Source: Dromiciops gliroides
Lineage: Eukaryota > Chordata > Mammalia > Microbiotheria > Microbiotheriidae
Assembly: GCF_019393635.1 (NCBI RefSeq)
Contig: NC_057862.1
Coordinates: forward strand, 675,048,314-675,112,313
Reading direction: 5' to 3'
Length of the DNA stretch: 64,000 nt
How positions within the stretch are numbered: the first letter of the stretch is position 1; the number at the start of each line of letters is the position of its first letter. This document shows positions 44,339 through 55,784 of this stretch, in pieces. The translations under genes were made by a program, and so were the position numbers. The notes beneath the pieces are model-generated. The model was not told the DNA's origin and did no database searches. It was given only the letters and a program-made list of their open reading frames with translations.

Positions 44339-44491
44339 TATTTTATTTTTTTTTTAGTGAGGCAGTTGGGGTTAAGTGACTTGCCCAAGGTCACACAGCT
44401 AGTAAGTGTTAAGTGTCTGAGGCCAGATTTGAACTCAGGTACTCCTGACTCCAGGGCCTGTGCTCTATCCACTGCGCCACCTAGCTGCCCC
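44339..44491 (-). repeat. Marsupial tRNA-derived SINE (AATTG-tail subtype)
   Basis: Complete copy; duplication GAGAACAAGCTTTTATT on both sides (about 44,315 and 44,493). Confidence 0.94.
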
Positions 44492-44499
44492 TGAGAACA

Positions 44500-44740
44500 A
44501 GCTTTTATTAAACACTTCCTGTGTGAAGCTAGGCACTGTGCTAAGTAAAAAGAGTCCCTGCTTTCAAGGAGCTCACAATCTAATTAGGAAGATGACATAT
44601 AAATAACTACATACTTGGTAAAGGAAAGATAACATTAGGAAAAGCGGTGGGAGATGGGGTGGCGACAGGAAAGGCCTCCTGCAGAACATGGAATGGAGCT
44701 GAGGTCACGCAGGTAGTAACGGTGTATAGATTTAAGAGCC
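44500..44740 (+). repeat. Ancient interspersed repeat (same family as 12,600-13,490)
   Basis: TTTTATTAAACACTTCCTGT, AGGCACTGTGCTAAGTAAAA, TTCAAGGAGCTCACAATCTA. Confidence 0.5.
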
Positions 44741-45024
44741 AGAAGGAAACTAAGAAAACTGGAAGGAAATTCTCCTTCCAACAGATAAGAAAACTGGGTT
44801 CTGGAGAGGCTGAGGGTTTTGCCTAGGGTCACAGGAGCACGAAGTAGAAGGGAGGAGAAGGAGGAATTTAAAATGAGGTTTTATGACTCTAAGTTAACGA
44901 TTCTTAGGGTGGTCACTTACACCATGCTGCCTGCCCCAGGGGAATGGAGGCTCAGGTCCGCATTGCAGAAAACACCCATTTGGAAAGAAATGCTTGCTTG
45001 TTGGCTTTTTCTGACTCCTGAAAT

Positions 45025-45029
<5 letters not shown>

Positions 45030-45061
<32 letters not shown>

Positions 45062-45079
45062 ACACACACACACACACAT
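45030..45079 (+). repeat. (CT)n(CA)n compound microsatellite
   Basis: About 15 CT units followed by CA units. Confidence 0.95.
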
Positions 45080-45104
45080 TTAAATTATTGCGTGTATGTA
45101 TATT

Positions 45105-45362
45105 TTATTATTGTTCAGTTGCTCTTTAGTCATGTCTGATTATCTCTGGACCCCATTTGGGTTTTCTTGGCAAAGATACTGGAGTGGTTTGCCATTTCCT
45201 CCTCCAGCTCATTTGACAAATGAGGAAACTGAGGCAAATAGGGATAAGTGACTTGCCCAGGGTCACACAGCTAGAAAGTGTCTGAGGCTAAATTTAAATT
45301 CAGGAACATTAGTCTTCCTGACTCTAGGCCCTGCACTCTACCCACTATACCACCTAGGTGCT
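45105..45362 (-). repeat. SINE with RTE/BovB-like tail
   Basis: Reverse copy: TTGTTCAGTTGCTCTTTAGT tail, CCCCATTTGGGTTTTCTTGG, GGTTTGCCATTTCCTCCTCC, ending in a degraded head ACCACCTAGGTGC. Confidence 0.8.
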
Positions 45363-45480
45363 ACACACACACAAACATGGGTGTCCATGTGTATGTATTT
45401 ATGTATGTGTATACAATATGTGTGTGCATATACATAAGCATGTATACACACATACATATGTACACACACACATACCTACA
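45363..45480 (+). repeat. Degenerate CA/TG-rich tract
   Basis: Alternating ACAC, GTGT and ATGT stretches; low complexity. Confidence 0.7.
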
Positions 45481-45679
45481 AATAATTTTAATCTACCTTG
45501 GAGATTTTTTTCCTTTTCCCATAAACACCTTCCCTCCCATAGAATCTCTGGGTTGGCTGTGACCCTGGATGAGCTCATTAATATTCTGTCATGCTTTCAA
45601 GAGGTAGCTCCTGGCCTTGAAGTCCATTCATGCATAGATTTCAACTGATCTTGTGGCTTAATTTCTCCGAAATTCAGCT

Positions 45680-45681
<2 letters not shown>

Positions 45682-45726
<45 letters not shown>
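45682..45726 (+). repeat. (GA)n microsatellite
   Basis: About 22 GA units. Confidence 0.95.
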
Positions 45727-45728
<2 letters not shown>

Positions 45729-46018
45729 CTTGGATTTGGAGTCAGATGGTCAAATGGCCTAGAGGGAGGAATGGTTCTGCTCCTCACTAATTGTGTAACC
45801 TTGAGCAAATCATTTCACTTCTCCTTATTTGCAGAATGAGAGGTCTGGACCAGATGGTCCCTGGGGTCCCTTCCAGCGTAGTCTTGACTCTGTGATCTTG
45901 GATAAGAGTGACAAATGTAAAGGTTTCTGAAACTGGGTTCATGGCTTGGGCAGGACATAGGATTGGAGGATAGGGTCACTTGGGGGGGTTGTGTTAACCA
46001 ACTTCTCCAATGCCCTCT

Positions 46019-46171
46019 TTTTTTTTTTTTTTTTTGGTGAGGCAATTGGAGTTAAGTGATTTGTCCAGGGTCACACAGCTAGTACGTATCAAGTATCTGA
46101 GGTTGGATTTGAACTCAGGATCTCCCAAATCCAGGGCTGGTGCTCTATCCACTGCGCCACCTAGCTGCCCC
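46019..46171 (-). repeat. Marsupial SINE, first of a tandem pair
   Basis: AATTG-tail subtype. Flanked by CTCCAATGCCCTCTT on both sides; the right-hand copy is shared with the second SINE. Confidence 0.95.
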
Positions 46172-46186
46172 TCCAATGCCCTCTTT

Positions 46187-46364
46187 TTTTTTGTTTTTGT
46201 TTGTTTTTTTGGTGAGGCAATTGGGGTTAAGTGACTTGCCCAGGGTCACACAGCTAGTTAAGTGTTAAGTGTCTGAGGCTGGCTTTGAACTCAGGTCCTC
46301 CTGAATCCAGGGCCAGTGCTCTATCCATTGCGCCACCTAGCTGCCCCTGCCCCACCTAGCTGCC
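46187..46364 (-). repeat. Marsupial SINE, second of a tandem pair
   Basis: AATTG-tail subtype with a duplicated head (CCACCTAGCTGCCCC occurs twice at 46,331-46,364). Followed by a third copy of CTCCAATGCCCTCTT. Confidence 0.95.
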
Positions 46365-47035
46365 CCTCCAATGCCCTCTTAAAATGCCAGTGTTAACTTT
46401 TGGGAAGGGTGCATGTGGTAGCGGATAAAGATATGAGCTAGGCTCTCTGGCATATACTGAGCAGCACAGCTCTGCTTCCTTTTCCTTATTCTATAAATGA
46501 GGGAGTTGGGTTAAGGTTCCTTCCAGCTGTGAAATGGGAACAAGAATACTCAGAAGGGATCGCAGGGGCAATGGGGAGGGTTGGCACTTTAAGGAAGAAG
46601 GAATGTGAACTTAGCTTATTAGAGGGTGAGGAAAATACTAGGGAGAGATCCTACCTGGGCTAAGTCAAAACTTTCAGCAAAAACCATCTCTGTTCCTACC
46701 CGTTTCTTCTTTCTCCTTTCTTCGTTGTCCCACACACCCTGTCCAGGTTAGAGGTTAATTTGTCAATTTGTCAAAAAAAAAAAAAATTAAACAAAGATCA
46801 TTACAAAGAAGGGGTCATCAAGTTCCAAGCTAGAAGGCACCTTAGAAGCTACAATCCCCTTATTTGATGGAGGAGGAAACTGAGGCTCAGTGAGGAGACA
46901 TCTAAAAGTCTCACAGCTAGTTAAAGTGAACAGAGCCAGAATTTCAGTTCAGGTTTTCAAACCTGGGCTCCTTAGTTCTTTCTCATAATATTGGTTCACG
47001 TTCCTATGTGAGCTCTGAGATTTAAAGTAAAGTAG

Positions 47036-47213
47036 TGGGGGCAGCTAGGTGGTGCAGTGGATAAAGCACTGGCTCTGGATTCAGGAGGACCTGAGTTCAA
47101 ATCCAGCCTCAGACACTTGACACTTACTAGCTGTGTGACCCTGGGCAAGTCATTTAACCCCCATTGCCCCTCAAAAAAAACCCCAAAAACAAACAAACAA
47201 ACAAAAACAAAAT
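47036..47213 (+). repeat. Marsupial tRNA-derived SINE (TCATTG-tail subtype)
   Basis: GATAAAGCACTGG and TTGACAC variants, AAAC-repeat tail. Duplication AAAGTAAAGTAGT on both sides. Confidence 0.94.
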
Positions 47214-47228
47214 AAAGTAAAGTAGTAA

Positions 47229-47230
<2 letters not shown>

Positions 47231-47263
<33 letters not shown>
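47231..47263 (+). repeat. (AC)n microsatellite
   Basis: About 16 AC units, close behind a SINE tail. Confidence 0.95.
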
Positions 47264-47266
<3 letters not shown>

Positions 47267-47990
47267 TCCCTATTTCAAAGATAAGTAAACTGAGGCCTTG
47301 AGAGTTAAATGATTTGTCCAGGATGTCATAGTCAGTAAATTCTTGAGACAGCATTAGGGCCCAGTTTTCTCTCTGATTGTAATTTTGATTCTGAATCTTA
47401 ATTGTCTTTCAAGTCAAACTTGTTATAACAAGTTCAGTTCCCAGAAGAGCCCATTAAGGCAACACTTAATTACATTTACTGAAGAGCTTGCCTGTTTCTC
47501 CTCTCAAACCTTGGTTTGCTCACTTTTAATATATGAGGGTAGAATTAGGTAACCTTTGGGCTTCTTTTACACCTCAGAGACACGGAGAGAACAGATTGGA
47601 TTTAACTTGCTGGCCTCACAGGAACAAAGCCCTGAGTTCAGATCCTACCTCTGAAGCTAATTAGCTGTGTAACCCCAGGCAAGTCATTTAACTTCCTTAA
47701 ACATCAGTTTCCTTCTCAGAAGGAAAGGGACATCTCTAACCTATCTCAGGAAGGAGGGGAGGTGATTTGCCCCAGGTCACCCAGATAAAGTTAGCAGAGC
47801 CTGGCCCCCCCTGTGCTTCTCAAATTGGATAATGCTTTGTCAAGTGCTTGAAGCCCTCTATAATAGTCAGCTGTTATGTCTATGATTCCTCTTTCTCACC
47901 TGACAAGGTGGGAATCTAGGCTTTGAACTTGGTGGATTTATTTGACCTGGATTCCATTCCAACTTAAAAGTAACTATGTCACTTACTTCT

Positions 47991-48139
47991 TTTTTTTTTT
48001 TTTGGTGAGGCTATTGGGGGTTAAGTGACTTGCCCAGGGTCACACAGCTGGTAGGTGTTAAGTGTCTGAGGTCGGATTTGAACTCAGGTCCTCCTGACTC
48101 TAGGGCTGGTGCTCTATCCACTGCACCACCTAGCTGCCC
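47991..48139 (-). repeat. Marsupial SINE, first of a second tandem pair
   Basis: AATTG-like tail (GGCTATTGGGGG). Flanked by TGTCACTTACTTCTT on the left and TGTCATTTATTTCTT on the right. Confidence 0.93.
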
Positions 48140-48156
48140 CTTGTCATTTATTTCTT

Positions 48157-48312
48157 CTTCTTCTTCTTTTTTTTTTTTGGTGAGGCAATTGGGGTTAAGT
48201 GACTTGCCTAGGGTCACACAGCTCATAAATGTTAAGTGTCTGAGGCTGAATTTGAACCCAGGTCCTGAATCCAGGGCTGGTGCTCTATCCACTCTGCCAC
48301 CTAGCTGCCCCT
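48157..48312 (-). repeat. Marsupial SINE, second of a second tandem pair
   Basis: AATTG-tail subtype with a TTC-rich tail; followed by TGTCATTTACTTCTA, the third copy of the target site. Confidence 0.93.
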
Positions 48313-48454
48313 GTCATTTACTTCTAAAGGAAATTTTTAACAGGGAACTAAAGAGAAAAGGGGCTGGTGAGCTGCCCACAGGGCATTTGAGACTGTGGGT
48401 TTGGTTTGCAGGTTTGATAACTAATTTGAGGCTTTATTATTTAAAATCTTTTCC

Positions 48455-48720
48455 ATCTCATGAGGTGGCTTGGCTTCGTGGGCAGAGAGCTGGCCTTAGA
48501 ACCAGAATGACCTGAGTTCGAATCGCACTGCTGATACATCCCAGTGGTGTGATATTGGACAAGTCACTTATAACCTCTCAGGTTTCTGGAAAACTCTCTA
48601 AGACTATAAGTTGTAGAGAAAGCATCCACCTGCACTGGTAGAAGGAGTTACCTCATCTGAGAGTTTTTTATAATGATGAGGACACAGATCTAGGCCCTAT
48701 CCCTAAGTAGGATGATCAAT
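48455..48720 (+). repeat. Older tRNA/CORE-SINE with long unique tail
   Basis: GGTGGCTTGGCTTCGTGGGC head, GAGTTCGAATCGCAC B box region, then AAACTCTCTAAGACTATAAG and AGAAGGAGTTACCTCATCTG. Same tail type as 5,258-5,500. Confidence 0.6.
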
Positions 48721-48940
48721 TTGGAGTTGGAAGGGGCCTTTATAGATCATCAAGTCTAATCCCCTCCTGCAATCAATCAATAGCCATTCAGTACCTTCTG
48801 GGCGATGGAGATCCAAAGACCTAAATTCATTCCTTCCCTTCAGGATAAAGTTATAGAGTAAAAACAGCAAGGGCTCATATAAATCCAGGATGTCCTGACA
48901 GTCTTTGGTACGGTGTGATGTTATTCAAAGCTTCAGACTG

Positions 48941-50606
48941 GAAACACAGTAGTAAATGACATTAGTAATATACTGTTTGATAAACCCAAAGACTCCAGCT
49001 TCTGGGATAGGAACTCAGTATTTGACAAAAACTGCTGGGAAAACTGGAAGATAGTATGGCAGAAATTAGGCATAGACCAACATCTTATACCTTATACTAA
49101 AATAAGGTCAAAATGGGTACATGATTTAGACTTAAGAGGTGATACCATAGGTAAATTAGGAGAGGAAGGAATAGTCTAACTTTCAGATCTTTGGAAAGGA
49201 AAACAGTTTATGACCAAACAAGAGATAGAGAATATTATGAAATGCAAAATGGCTGATTTTGATTTACATTAAATTAAAAAGATTTTGTACAAACAGAAGC
49301 AATGCATCCAAAATTAAAAGGGATACAGAAAGCTGGAAAACAATTTTTATGGCCAGTACTTCTGATAAAGGCCTCATTTCTAAAATATATAGGGAACTAA
49401 ATCAAATTTATAAGAATCCAAGTCATTCCCCAATTGAGAAATGGCCAAAGGATATGAAAAGGCAGTTTTCTGATGAAGAAATCAAAGCTATCTATTGCCA
49501 TATGAAAAAACGCTCTAAATCACTATTGATTAGAGAGATGCAAACTAAAACAACTCTGAAGTGCCACCTGACACCCATCATATTGGCTAATATGACAAAA
49601 AAGGAAAATAATAAATGTTGGAGAAGCTGTGGAAAAATTGGAACACTAATGCATTGTTGGTGGAGCTGTGAACTAATCCAACCATTCTGGAGAGCAATTT
49701 GGAATTATGCCCAAAGGGCTATAAAGCTGTGCATACCCTTTGACCCAGCAATACCACTTTTGGGTCTTTTTCCTAAAGAGATCATGGAAAAGGGAAAAGG
49801 ACCCACATGTACAAAAATATTTATAGCTGTTCTTTTTGTGGTGGCAAGGAATTGGAAATTGAGGGGAAGCCCACCAGTTGGGGAATGGCTGAACAAGTTG
49901 TGGTATATGAATGTAATGGAATTCTATTGTGCTGTAAGAAACGATGAGCAGGAGGAGTTCAGAGAAACCTGGAAGGACTTGCATGAACTGATGATGAGTG
50001 AGATGAGCAGAACCAGGAGAACATTGTACACAGTATCATCAGAATTATGTGTTGATCAACTGTGATAGACTAGATTCTTCTCACCAATCCAATGGTACAA
50101 GAAAGTTCCAAAGGACTCATGATGGAAAAGGCTCTCCAAATCCAGAAAAAAAGAAAAGGAACCGTGGAATATGGACGCTGATTGGACCGCACTATTTCTT
50201 TTGTTTCTGGTGCTGTTGTTTTTCTTTTTTGAGGTTTTTCCTTTTTGCTCTGATTCTTCTCATATAACATGACTAATGCAGAAATATGTTTAATGTTATA
50301 TATATATATAACCTATATCAGATTACCTGCTGTCTAGGGGAGGGGGGGGAGGGAGGGAAGGGAGGGAGAAAATTGGAAATTGGAAATCTTATCTAAACAA
50401 ATGTTGAAAACTAAAATAAATAAATTAATTAATTAATTAATTTATTATTTTTTTGCAAGGCAATGAGGGTTAAGTGACTTGCCCAGGGTCACACAGCTAG
50501 TAAGTGTCAAGTGTCTGAGGCCGGATTTGAACTCAGGAACTCCTGAATTCAGGGCCGGTGCTTTATCCACTGCACCACCTAGCTGCCCCAATTAATTAAT
50601 TTTTAA
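48941..50606 (+). mobile_element. 5'-truncated L1 with intact ORF2 C-terminus
   Basis: About 1.5 kb of L1 plus a SINE in its tail. The plus-strand frame 49,259-50,065 (268 aa) matches L1 ORF2 after the RT domain: LLIREMQTKTTLKCHLTP, IGTLMHCWWSCELIQPFWRA, IPFDPAIPLLGLFPKE, and the C-terminal WYMNVMEFYCAVRNDE. An upstream part to 48,941 is in another frame with a stop. The 3' UTR has a G-rich run at 50,337-50,368. Target-site duplication AAAGCTTCAGAYTG at 48,927-48,940 and 50,607-50,620. Endonuclease and RT domains are absent, so it cannot move on its own. Confidence 0.93.
50447..50590 (-). repeat. Marsupial SINE nested in the L1 A-tail (TCATTG-tail subtype)
   Basis: All three diagnostic variants of its subtype are present. 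It is flanked by AATTAATTAATT on both sides, within the L1 tail, so it is younger than that L1. Confidence 0.94.
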
Positions 50607-50639
50607 AAAGCTTCAGATTGAACTGAGACTTTGGATAAT

Positions 50640-50830
50640 GGTGTGAAGGGAGGCATTAGCAAACGAGGAGGGATCAGGAAAGAGCCTCATACGGGAGATA
50701 GCACTTGGGCTGAGCTTTGAGGGAAGATGGGGGTTCTAAGAGGGAGAAGTGAGGAGAGGGGATATTCCAGGCATAGGGGATAGCCTGTGCAAAGGCAATG
50801 AGATGAGAGATAGACCGTCTAAGGGAATAA
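50640..50830 (+). repeat. Ancient interspersed repeat fragment
   Basis: GGGAGATAGCACTTGGGCTG, TGAGGGAAGATGG, GATATTCCAGGCATAGGGGA, GTGCAAAGGCAATGAGATG. Part of the family at 12,600-13,490. Confidence 0.5.
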
Positions 50831-50864
50831 TAATAGTGATGGTAGTAGTAGTATCAATAACAAT

Positions 50865-51115
50865 AACTAGCATGTACAAAGCAACTTAAACTTTGCAAAT
50901 CCTTTTGCAATACTATCTCATTTGATCCTCACAACAATCCTGGGAAGTAGATGCTCTTATTATCCTCATTTTACAGATGAAGAAACTGAGGCAGACAGAG
51001 GTTAAGTGACTTGCCCAGAGTCACACAGCAAGGAAGTGAATGAGGGCAGATTGGAACTCAAGTCTTCCTGACTTGGAATCCCTGGTCCATCCATCATGCC
51101 CCCTAGCTACATTAT
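50865..51115 (-). repeat. MIR-type SINE
   Basis: Reverse copy, nearly complete: ACTAGCATGTACAAAGCAAC, CATTTTACAGATGAAGAAAC, AAGTGACTTGCCCAGAGTCA. Confidence 0.7.
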
Positions 51116-51254
51116 GAATGCCAAACAAGGGAAGGCTATGTGACCTAGCTGGTCACCATTCTGACCTCCCAGATTTGAAGACAGGTCCTTTGGTCTAGAT
51201 ATAGTTCATTTCCCACTGCTTCAAGTGCATATTGGATAGCTACAGTGCCCAGCA

Positions 51255-51790
51255 CTGTGTCTGACCCCAGCTGAGTTTCCCCAGAGGCTCAGCATGTCCA
51301 AAGCAGAACTTACCATCTTTTCCCCAAAATCCAGTCCTCTTTCAGACTTCCCCATTACTGTTCTTCCATCTTTTGATCATCAGTTCAGATGAGAGTGAGG
51401 TTCAAATGTTAGCTGCTTGCTTGCCCCTCCTTCTTATTTGTATACATGTCTACTTGTACATCCTGATTATTTGAGCTAATTTCCCTTAGACCTCTTTTCC
51501 CGTCCCCATAAGCATATCCCTCTTCTCCAATCTTGTCATTCTTTTCTGAAGATCAAGACATAACAGAACCACTCTCAAGCCTTGTTTGACTGGACTCCCT
51601 ATATAAACCCTGATGATGCTGGAGTCATGTATCATCAACCTATGTTAGACTGTAAGTAGTTTATCCTTGTTTACTCTTTTATCACTGTTCATCCATGTTC
51701 TCCTTTTTGTGTTTCTCCTCACTCCTGTGTTTGAACTTAAAAGTTTCTCATAGCTCGGGTCTTTCCATTAAAGATGCTTGGAAACCCTCT
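51255..51790 (+). repeat. L2-like LINE fragment
   Basis: CATGTCCAAAGCAGAACTTA CCATC and TCAGACTTCCCCATTACTG recall L2 ORF2/3' sequence in sense. The boundaries are uncertain. Confidence 0.4.
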
Positions 51791-53914
51791 ATTTCATTAA
51801 AGATCTAGATTTTTCATTGTAGTATTATACTCAATTTTGCTGAATAAGTTTTTTAAATTGCTTTTTTTTGGATAATAAATATTTTTGTTTGAAGTTTTGA
51901 GTTGCAAATTCTAGTCCTGCTTCCCTCCTTTCCCTTCATCCTACCTGAGGGAGTAATCAATCAGATATAGTTTATGCATGTGCAAGTATGTAAAACATTA
52001 CCATATTAGTCATTTTGTACAAGAAAACTTGAATAAAAGAAAAAAATGAAAGAAAGTGAAAAATTGCCTGCTTCAGTTTATGTTCCATCAATATCGGTTC
52101 TTTCTTTGGAGGTGGGTAGTATCCTTCATCATTAGTCCTTTGGGATTGTCTTGGATCATTGTTTGGTGAGAATAGTTAAGTCATTCACAGTTCTTCATCA
52201 TATTGCTGTCTCTGTGCACCATGTTCTCTTGGTTCTGCTCACTTCACTATACATCAGTTCATACGAGACTTTCCAGACCTTTCTGAAATCATCCTGCTTG
52301 TCATTTCTTATAGCACAATAATATTCCATCACCATCATATGCCACAGTTTGTTTAGACATTCTGCAATTGATGGGCACCCCTTTGATTTCCAATTCTTAG
52401 CTACCACAAAAAGAGCTGCTATAAATATTTTTGCACAAATAGGTCTTTTTCTCTTTTTGGGATGTCTTTGGGTTATAAACCTAGCAGTGGTATTGCTGGA
52501 TCAAAGGCTATGCACAGTTCTATAGCCATTTGGGCATACTTCCAAATTGTTATCTGTTTGGTTCACAACTCCACCAACAATGGATTAGCATCCCAGTTTT
52601 CCCACATCCCCTCCAACACCCAACATTTACTTTTTTTTGTTATATTTGCCACTCTGATAGGTGTGAGGTAATACCTCAGAGTTGCTTTAATTTGCATTTT
52701 TCTGATCAATAGTGATTTAGAACATATTTTCATATGACTATAGATAGTTTTAATTCTTCATCTGAAAACTGCCTGTTCATATCCTTTCACCATTTATCAT
52801 TTGGGGAATGACTTATATTTTTATAAGTTTGACTCAGTTCTCTATATATTTGAGAAATGAGGCCTTTATCAGTGATACTTGTAAAAATTCTTCCCCAGTT
52901 TTCTGCTTTCCTTATAATTTTGGTTACATTTGTTTTGTTTATGCAAAATATTTTAAACTTTATATAATCAAAATTATCTATTTTACATTTTGTAATGCTC
53001 TCTATATCTTCTTTGGTCCTAAATTCTTCTCCAGTCCATCTATGTTCTCTTCATTGTTTTTTTCCTTTGTTTCGTTTGTTTTTTTGGTGAGGCAATTGGG
53101 GTTAAGTGACTTGCTCAGGGTCTCACAGCTAGTAATTGTCAAGCGTCTGAGGCCAGATTTGAACTCAGGTCCTCCTGACTCCAGTACTGGTGCTCTATAC
53201 ACTGTGCCACCTAGCTGCTCCTCCATGCTCTCTTAATTTGCTTATGGTATCACCTTTTATGTATAAACCATGTACCCATTTTGGCCTTATTTTAATATAC
53301 TGTGTAAGTTGCTGGTCTATACCTAGTTTCTGCCATACTATTTTCCAGTTTTCCCAGCAGTTTTTGTCAAATAATGAATTTTGGTTCTAAAAGCTTGGAT
53401 CTTTGAGTTTATCATATGCTAGATTACTATCATCATTTACTATATAGTGTAATCCACATTACATTGTGGATAAGTTATTCTTAACTGTAAGCCTATATCT
53501 TTTGCTTTTGCCATATTCCAAGTTCTCTGCTCCCTTATAGTGATCGTTGCTATATTGTGTCTGATCCCGCCTGTGGATCCTCAATACTTGAACTCTTTCT
53601 TTCTGGCTGCTTGTGATATTTTTTCTTTGACCTGAAAGTTATGAATTTTGGCTATAATGTTCCTGGGAGTTCTCATTTTGGAGTTTCTTTCATGGGGTGA
53701 CAGTAGATTCTCTCTATTTCCATTTTGCCTTCTGGTTCTGAGAAATCTAAGCAGTTTTCTTTTAAAATTTCCTGAAATCTTTTTATTTTTTTGTCATGAC
53801 ACTCATATAATTCAATAATTCTTAATTTTTTCCTCCTTGACCTGTTTTCCATGTCAATTGTTTTTGTTATGAGATAACTTGCATCTTCTATTTTTTTCAT
53901 CCTTTTGACTTTGG
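51790..53914 (-). mobile_element. L1 element A, 3' half: ORF1 C-terminus, ORF2 C-terminus, 3' UTR
   Basis: Read on the minus strand from 53,914: PKVKRMKKIEDASYLITKTI and DMENRSRRKKLRI (end of the ORF1 coiled coil and RNA-binding domain), then NIIAKIHNFQVKEK-like residues. From about 53,410 it switches to ORF2 C-terminal sequence down to 52,200 and a 3' UTR. Endonuclease and most of RT are missing, so there is a large internal deletion. Alternatively the ORF2 part is a separate element. Confidence 0.75.
53073..53221 (-). repeat. Marsupial SINE inside L1 element A (mosaic)
   Basis: AATTG tail with TGTCAAG. Inserted in the ORF2 remnant; it shares TCTTCATTG/CCATGCTCTC-like flanks imperfectly. 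Confidence 0.9.
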
Positions 53915-53922
53915 GTTGTTTT

Positions 53923-55776
53923 TTTTATTATAGAAATGATTTTTAATGGTGTTCAGTTTATATTTTTTTTCAGGCTAAACATTTTCATTTATATTTCTTT
54001 GTTCCAATCTCTATCCCTCCTTCCCTCCTCCCCCTTCCCAAGGCAGCAAACAATCCAATATGGGTTATACATTTATGATCATGTAAAACATCATCATATT
54101 TGTCACTTAATGAGAGAATGTGAAAAATAGCATAATGCAGTCTGTTCCATCAACATCAGTTCTTTTTTTTGGAGGTGGATAGTATGTTTCATTAATGATC
54201 TTTTGGGATTGTCTTGGATTATTGTATTGTTGAGAATAGTCAAGTCATTCACAGTTCTTCTTCACTGAACAATATTTCTGTCTCTGTGTACAGTGTTCTC
54301 TTGGTTCTGCTCACTTCATAATACATCATTTCATACATGTCTTTCCAAGCTTTTTTGAAGTCATTCTATTTGTCATTTCTTACTGCACAGTAATATTCCA
54401 TTACCATCATATATCACAGTTTGTTTAGCCATTCCCCAATTGATGCGCATACCTTTGATTTTAATTTTTAGCCACCACAAAAAGAGCTGCTATAAATATT
54501 TTTGCACAAATAGGTCTTTTTCTCTTTTGGGGGATGTCTTTGGGATATAAACCAAGTAGTGGTATTGCTGGATCAAAGGATATGCACAATTCTATAGCCC
54601 TTTGGACATAGTTCCAAATTGCTCTCCAGAATGGTTGAATCTTTTCACAACTCCACCAATAGTGGATTAGCATCCTAGTTTTTCCACAATTTTTCCAACA
54701 ATCAATATTTTCCATTCTTGTTATATTTGCCATTCTAATAGGTGTAAGGTGATATCTCAGAGTTGTTTTAATTTGCATTTATCTGATCATTAATTATCTG
54801 GAGTATTTTTTCATATGATTATTGATAAACTTTGATTTCTTTGTCTGAAAATTGCCTATTCAAATACTTTGACCATTTATCAATTGGGGAATGACTTATG
54901 TTTTTAAGATTTGATGCAGTTCTTTATATATTTGAAAAATGAAGCCTTTATCAGAGATGTTTGTTTCAAAAATTCTTTCCCAGTTTTCTACTTGCCTTGT
55001 AATCTTGGTTACATAAATTTTGTTTTTGCAAAAGCTTTTTAATTTTATGTAATCAAAATGATCTATTTTACATTTAATTTTATTCTCTATATCTTCTTTG
55101 GTCCTAAATTCTTCCCCTGTCCATAAATTTGACAGATAGATAATTCCATGCTCCTTTGATTTTCTTATGGTTTCATCCTTTATTTGTAAATCATGTACCC
55201 ATTTTGAACTTATTTTAGTATATGGTGTGAGATGTTGGTCTATACCTAATTTCTGCCATACTGTTTTCAAATTTTCCCAGCAGTTTTTGTTAAATAATGA
55301 ATTTTTCCAAATGCTTGGATCTTTGGGTTTATCATATACTAGATTACTATAGTCATTTACTATAGTGTTGTTTCTATCTATTCTATTTCACTGATCTACC
55401 TCTCTATTTCTTAGCCAATACCAGATTGTTTTGATAATTACCACTTTATAGAACAGTTTGAGATGTGGTACTGCTAGACCACCTTCTTTTGTATTTTTTT
55501 CATTGATTCCCATGATATCCTTGAACTTTTGTTTTTCCAGATGAATTTTGTTATTATTTTTTCTAGCTTTATAAAATATTTTTGATAGTTTGATTGGTAT
55601 AGCACTAAATAAATAAATTAACTTAGTTAGGGTTGTCATTTTATTATGTTGGTTCTGCCTACCCATGAGCAATTCATATTTTTCCAATTGTTTAGATCTG
55701 ACTTTATTTCTGTAAAAAGTGTTTTATACTTCTGGTCATATAGTTGCTGTGTTTGTCTGGGGAGGTAGACTCCCAA
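53923..55776 (-). mobile_element. L1 element B, 5'-truncated, nested inside L1 element A
   Basis: The minus-strand ORF2 begins NLGVYLPRQTQQLYDQKYKT, then IKSDLNNWKNM and CSWVGR, and continues to IREMQIKTTLRYHLTP-like and LLGLYPKD residues and the 3' UTR. The frame is broken several times. It is flanked by GTTGTTTT (53,915-53,922 and 55,777-55,784, plus strand). Removing it joins ILKQ and PKVKRM of element A ORF1 in frame. Confidence 0.85.
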
Positions 55777-55784
55777 GTTGTTTT

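Noticed and set aside
49259..50065. A host gene or domesticated reverse transcriptase
   Set aside because: It is the C-terminal part of L1 ORF2 within a 5'-truncated copy bounded by target-site duplications, without RT or endonuclease domains or a promoter.
52198..55687. Minus-strand short open frames as separate genes
   Set aside because: All match fragments of L1 ORF1 or ORF2 in the nested L1 cluster.
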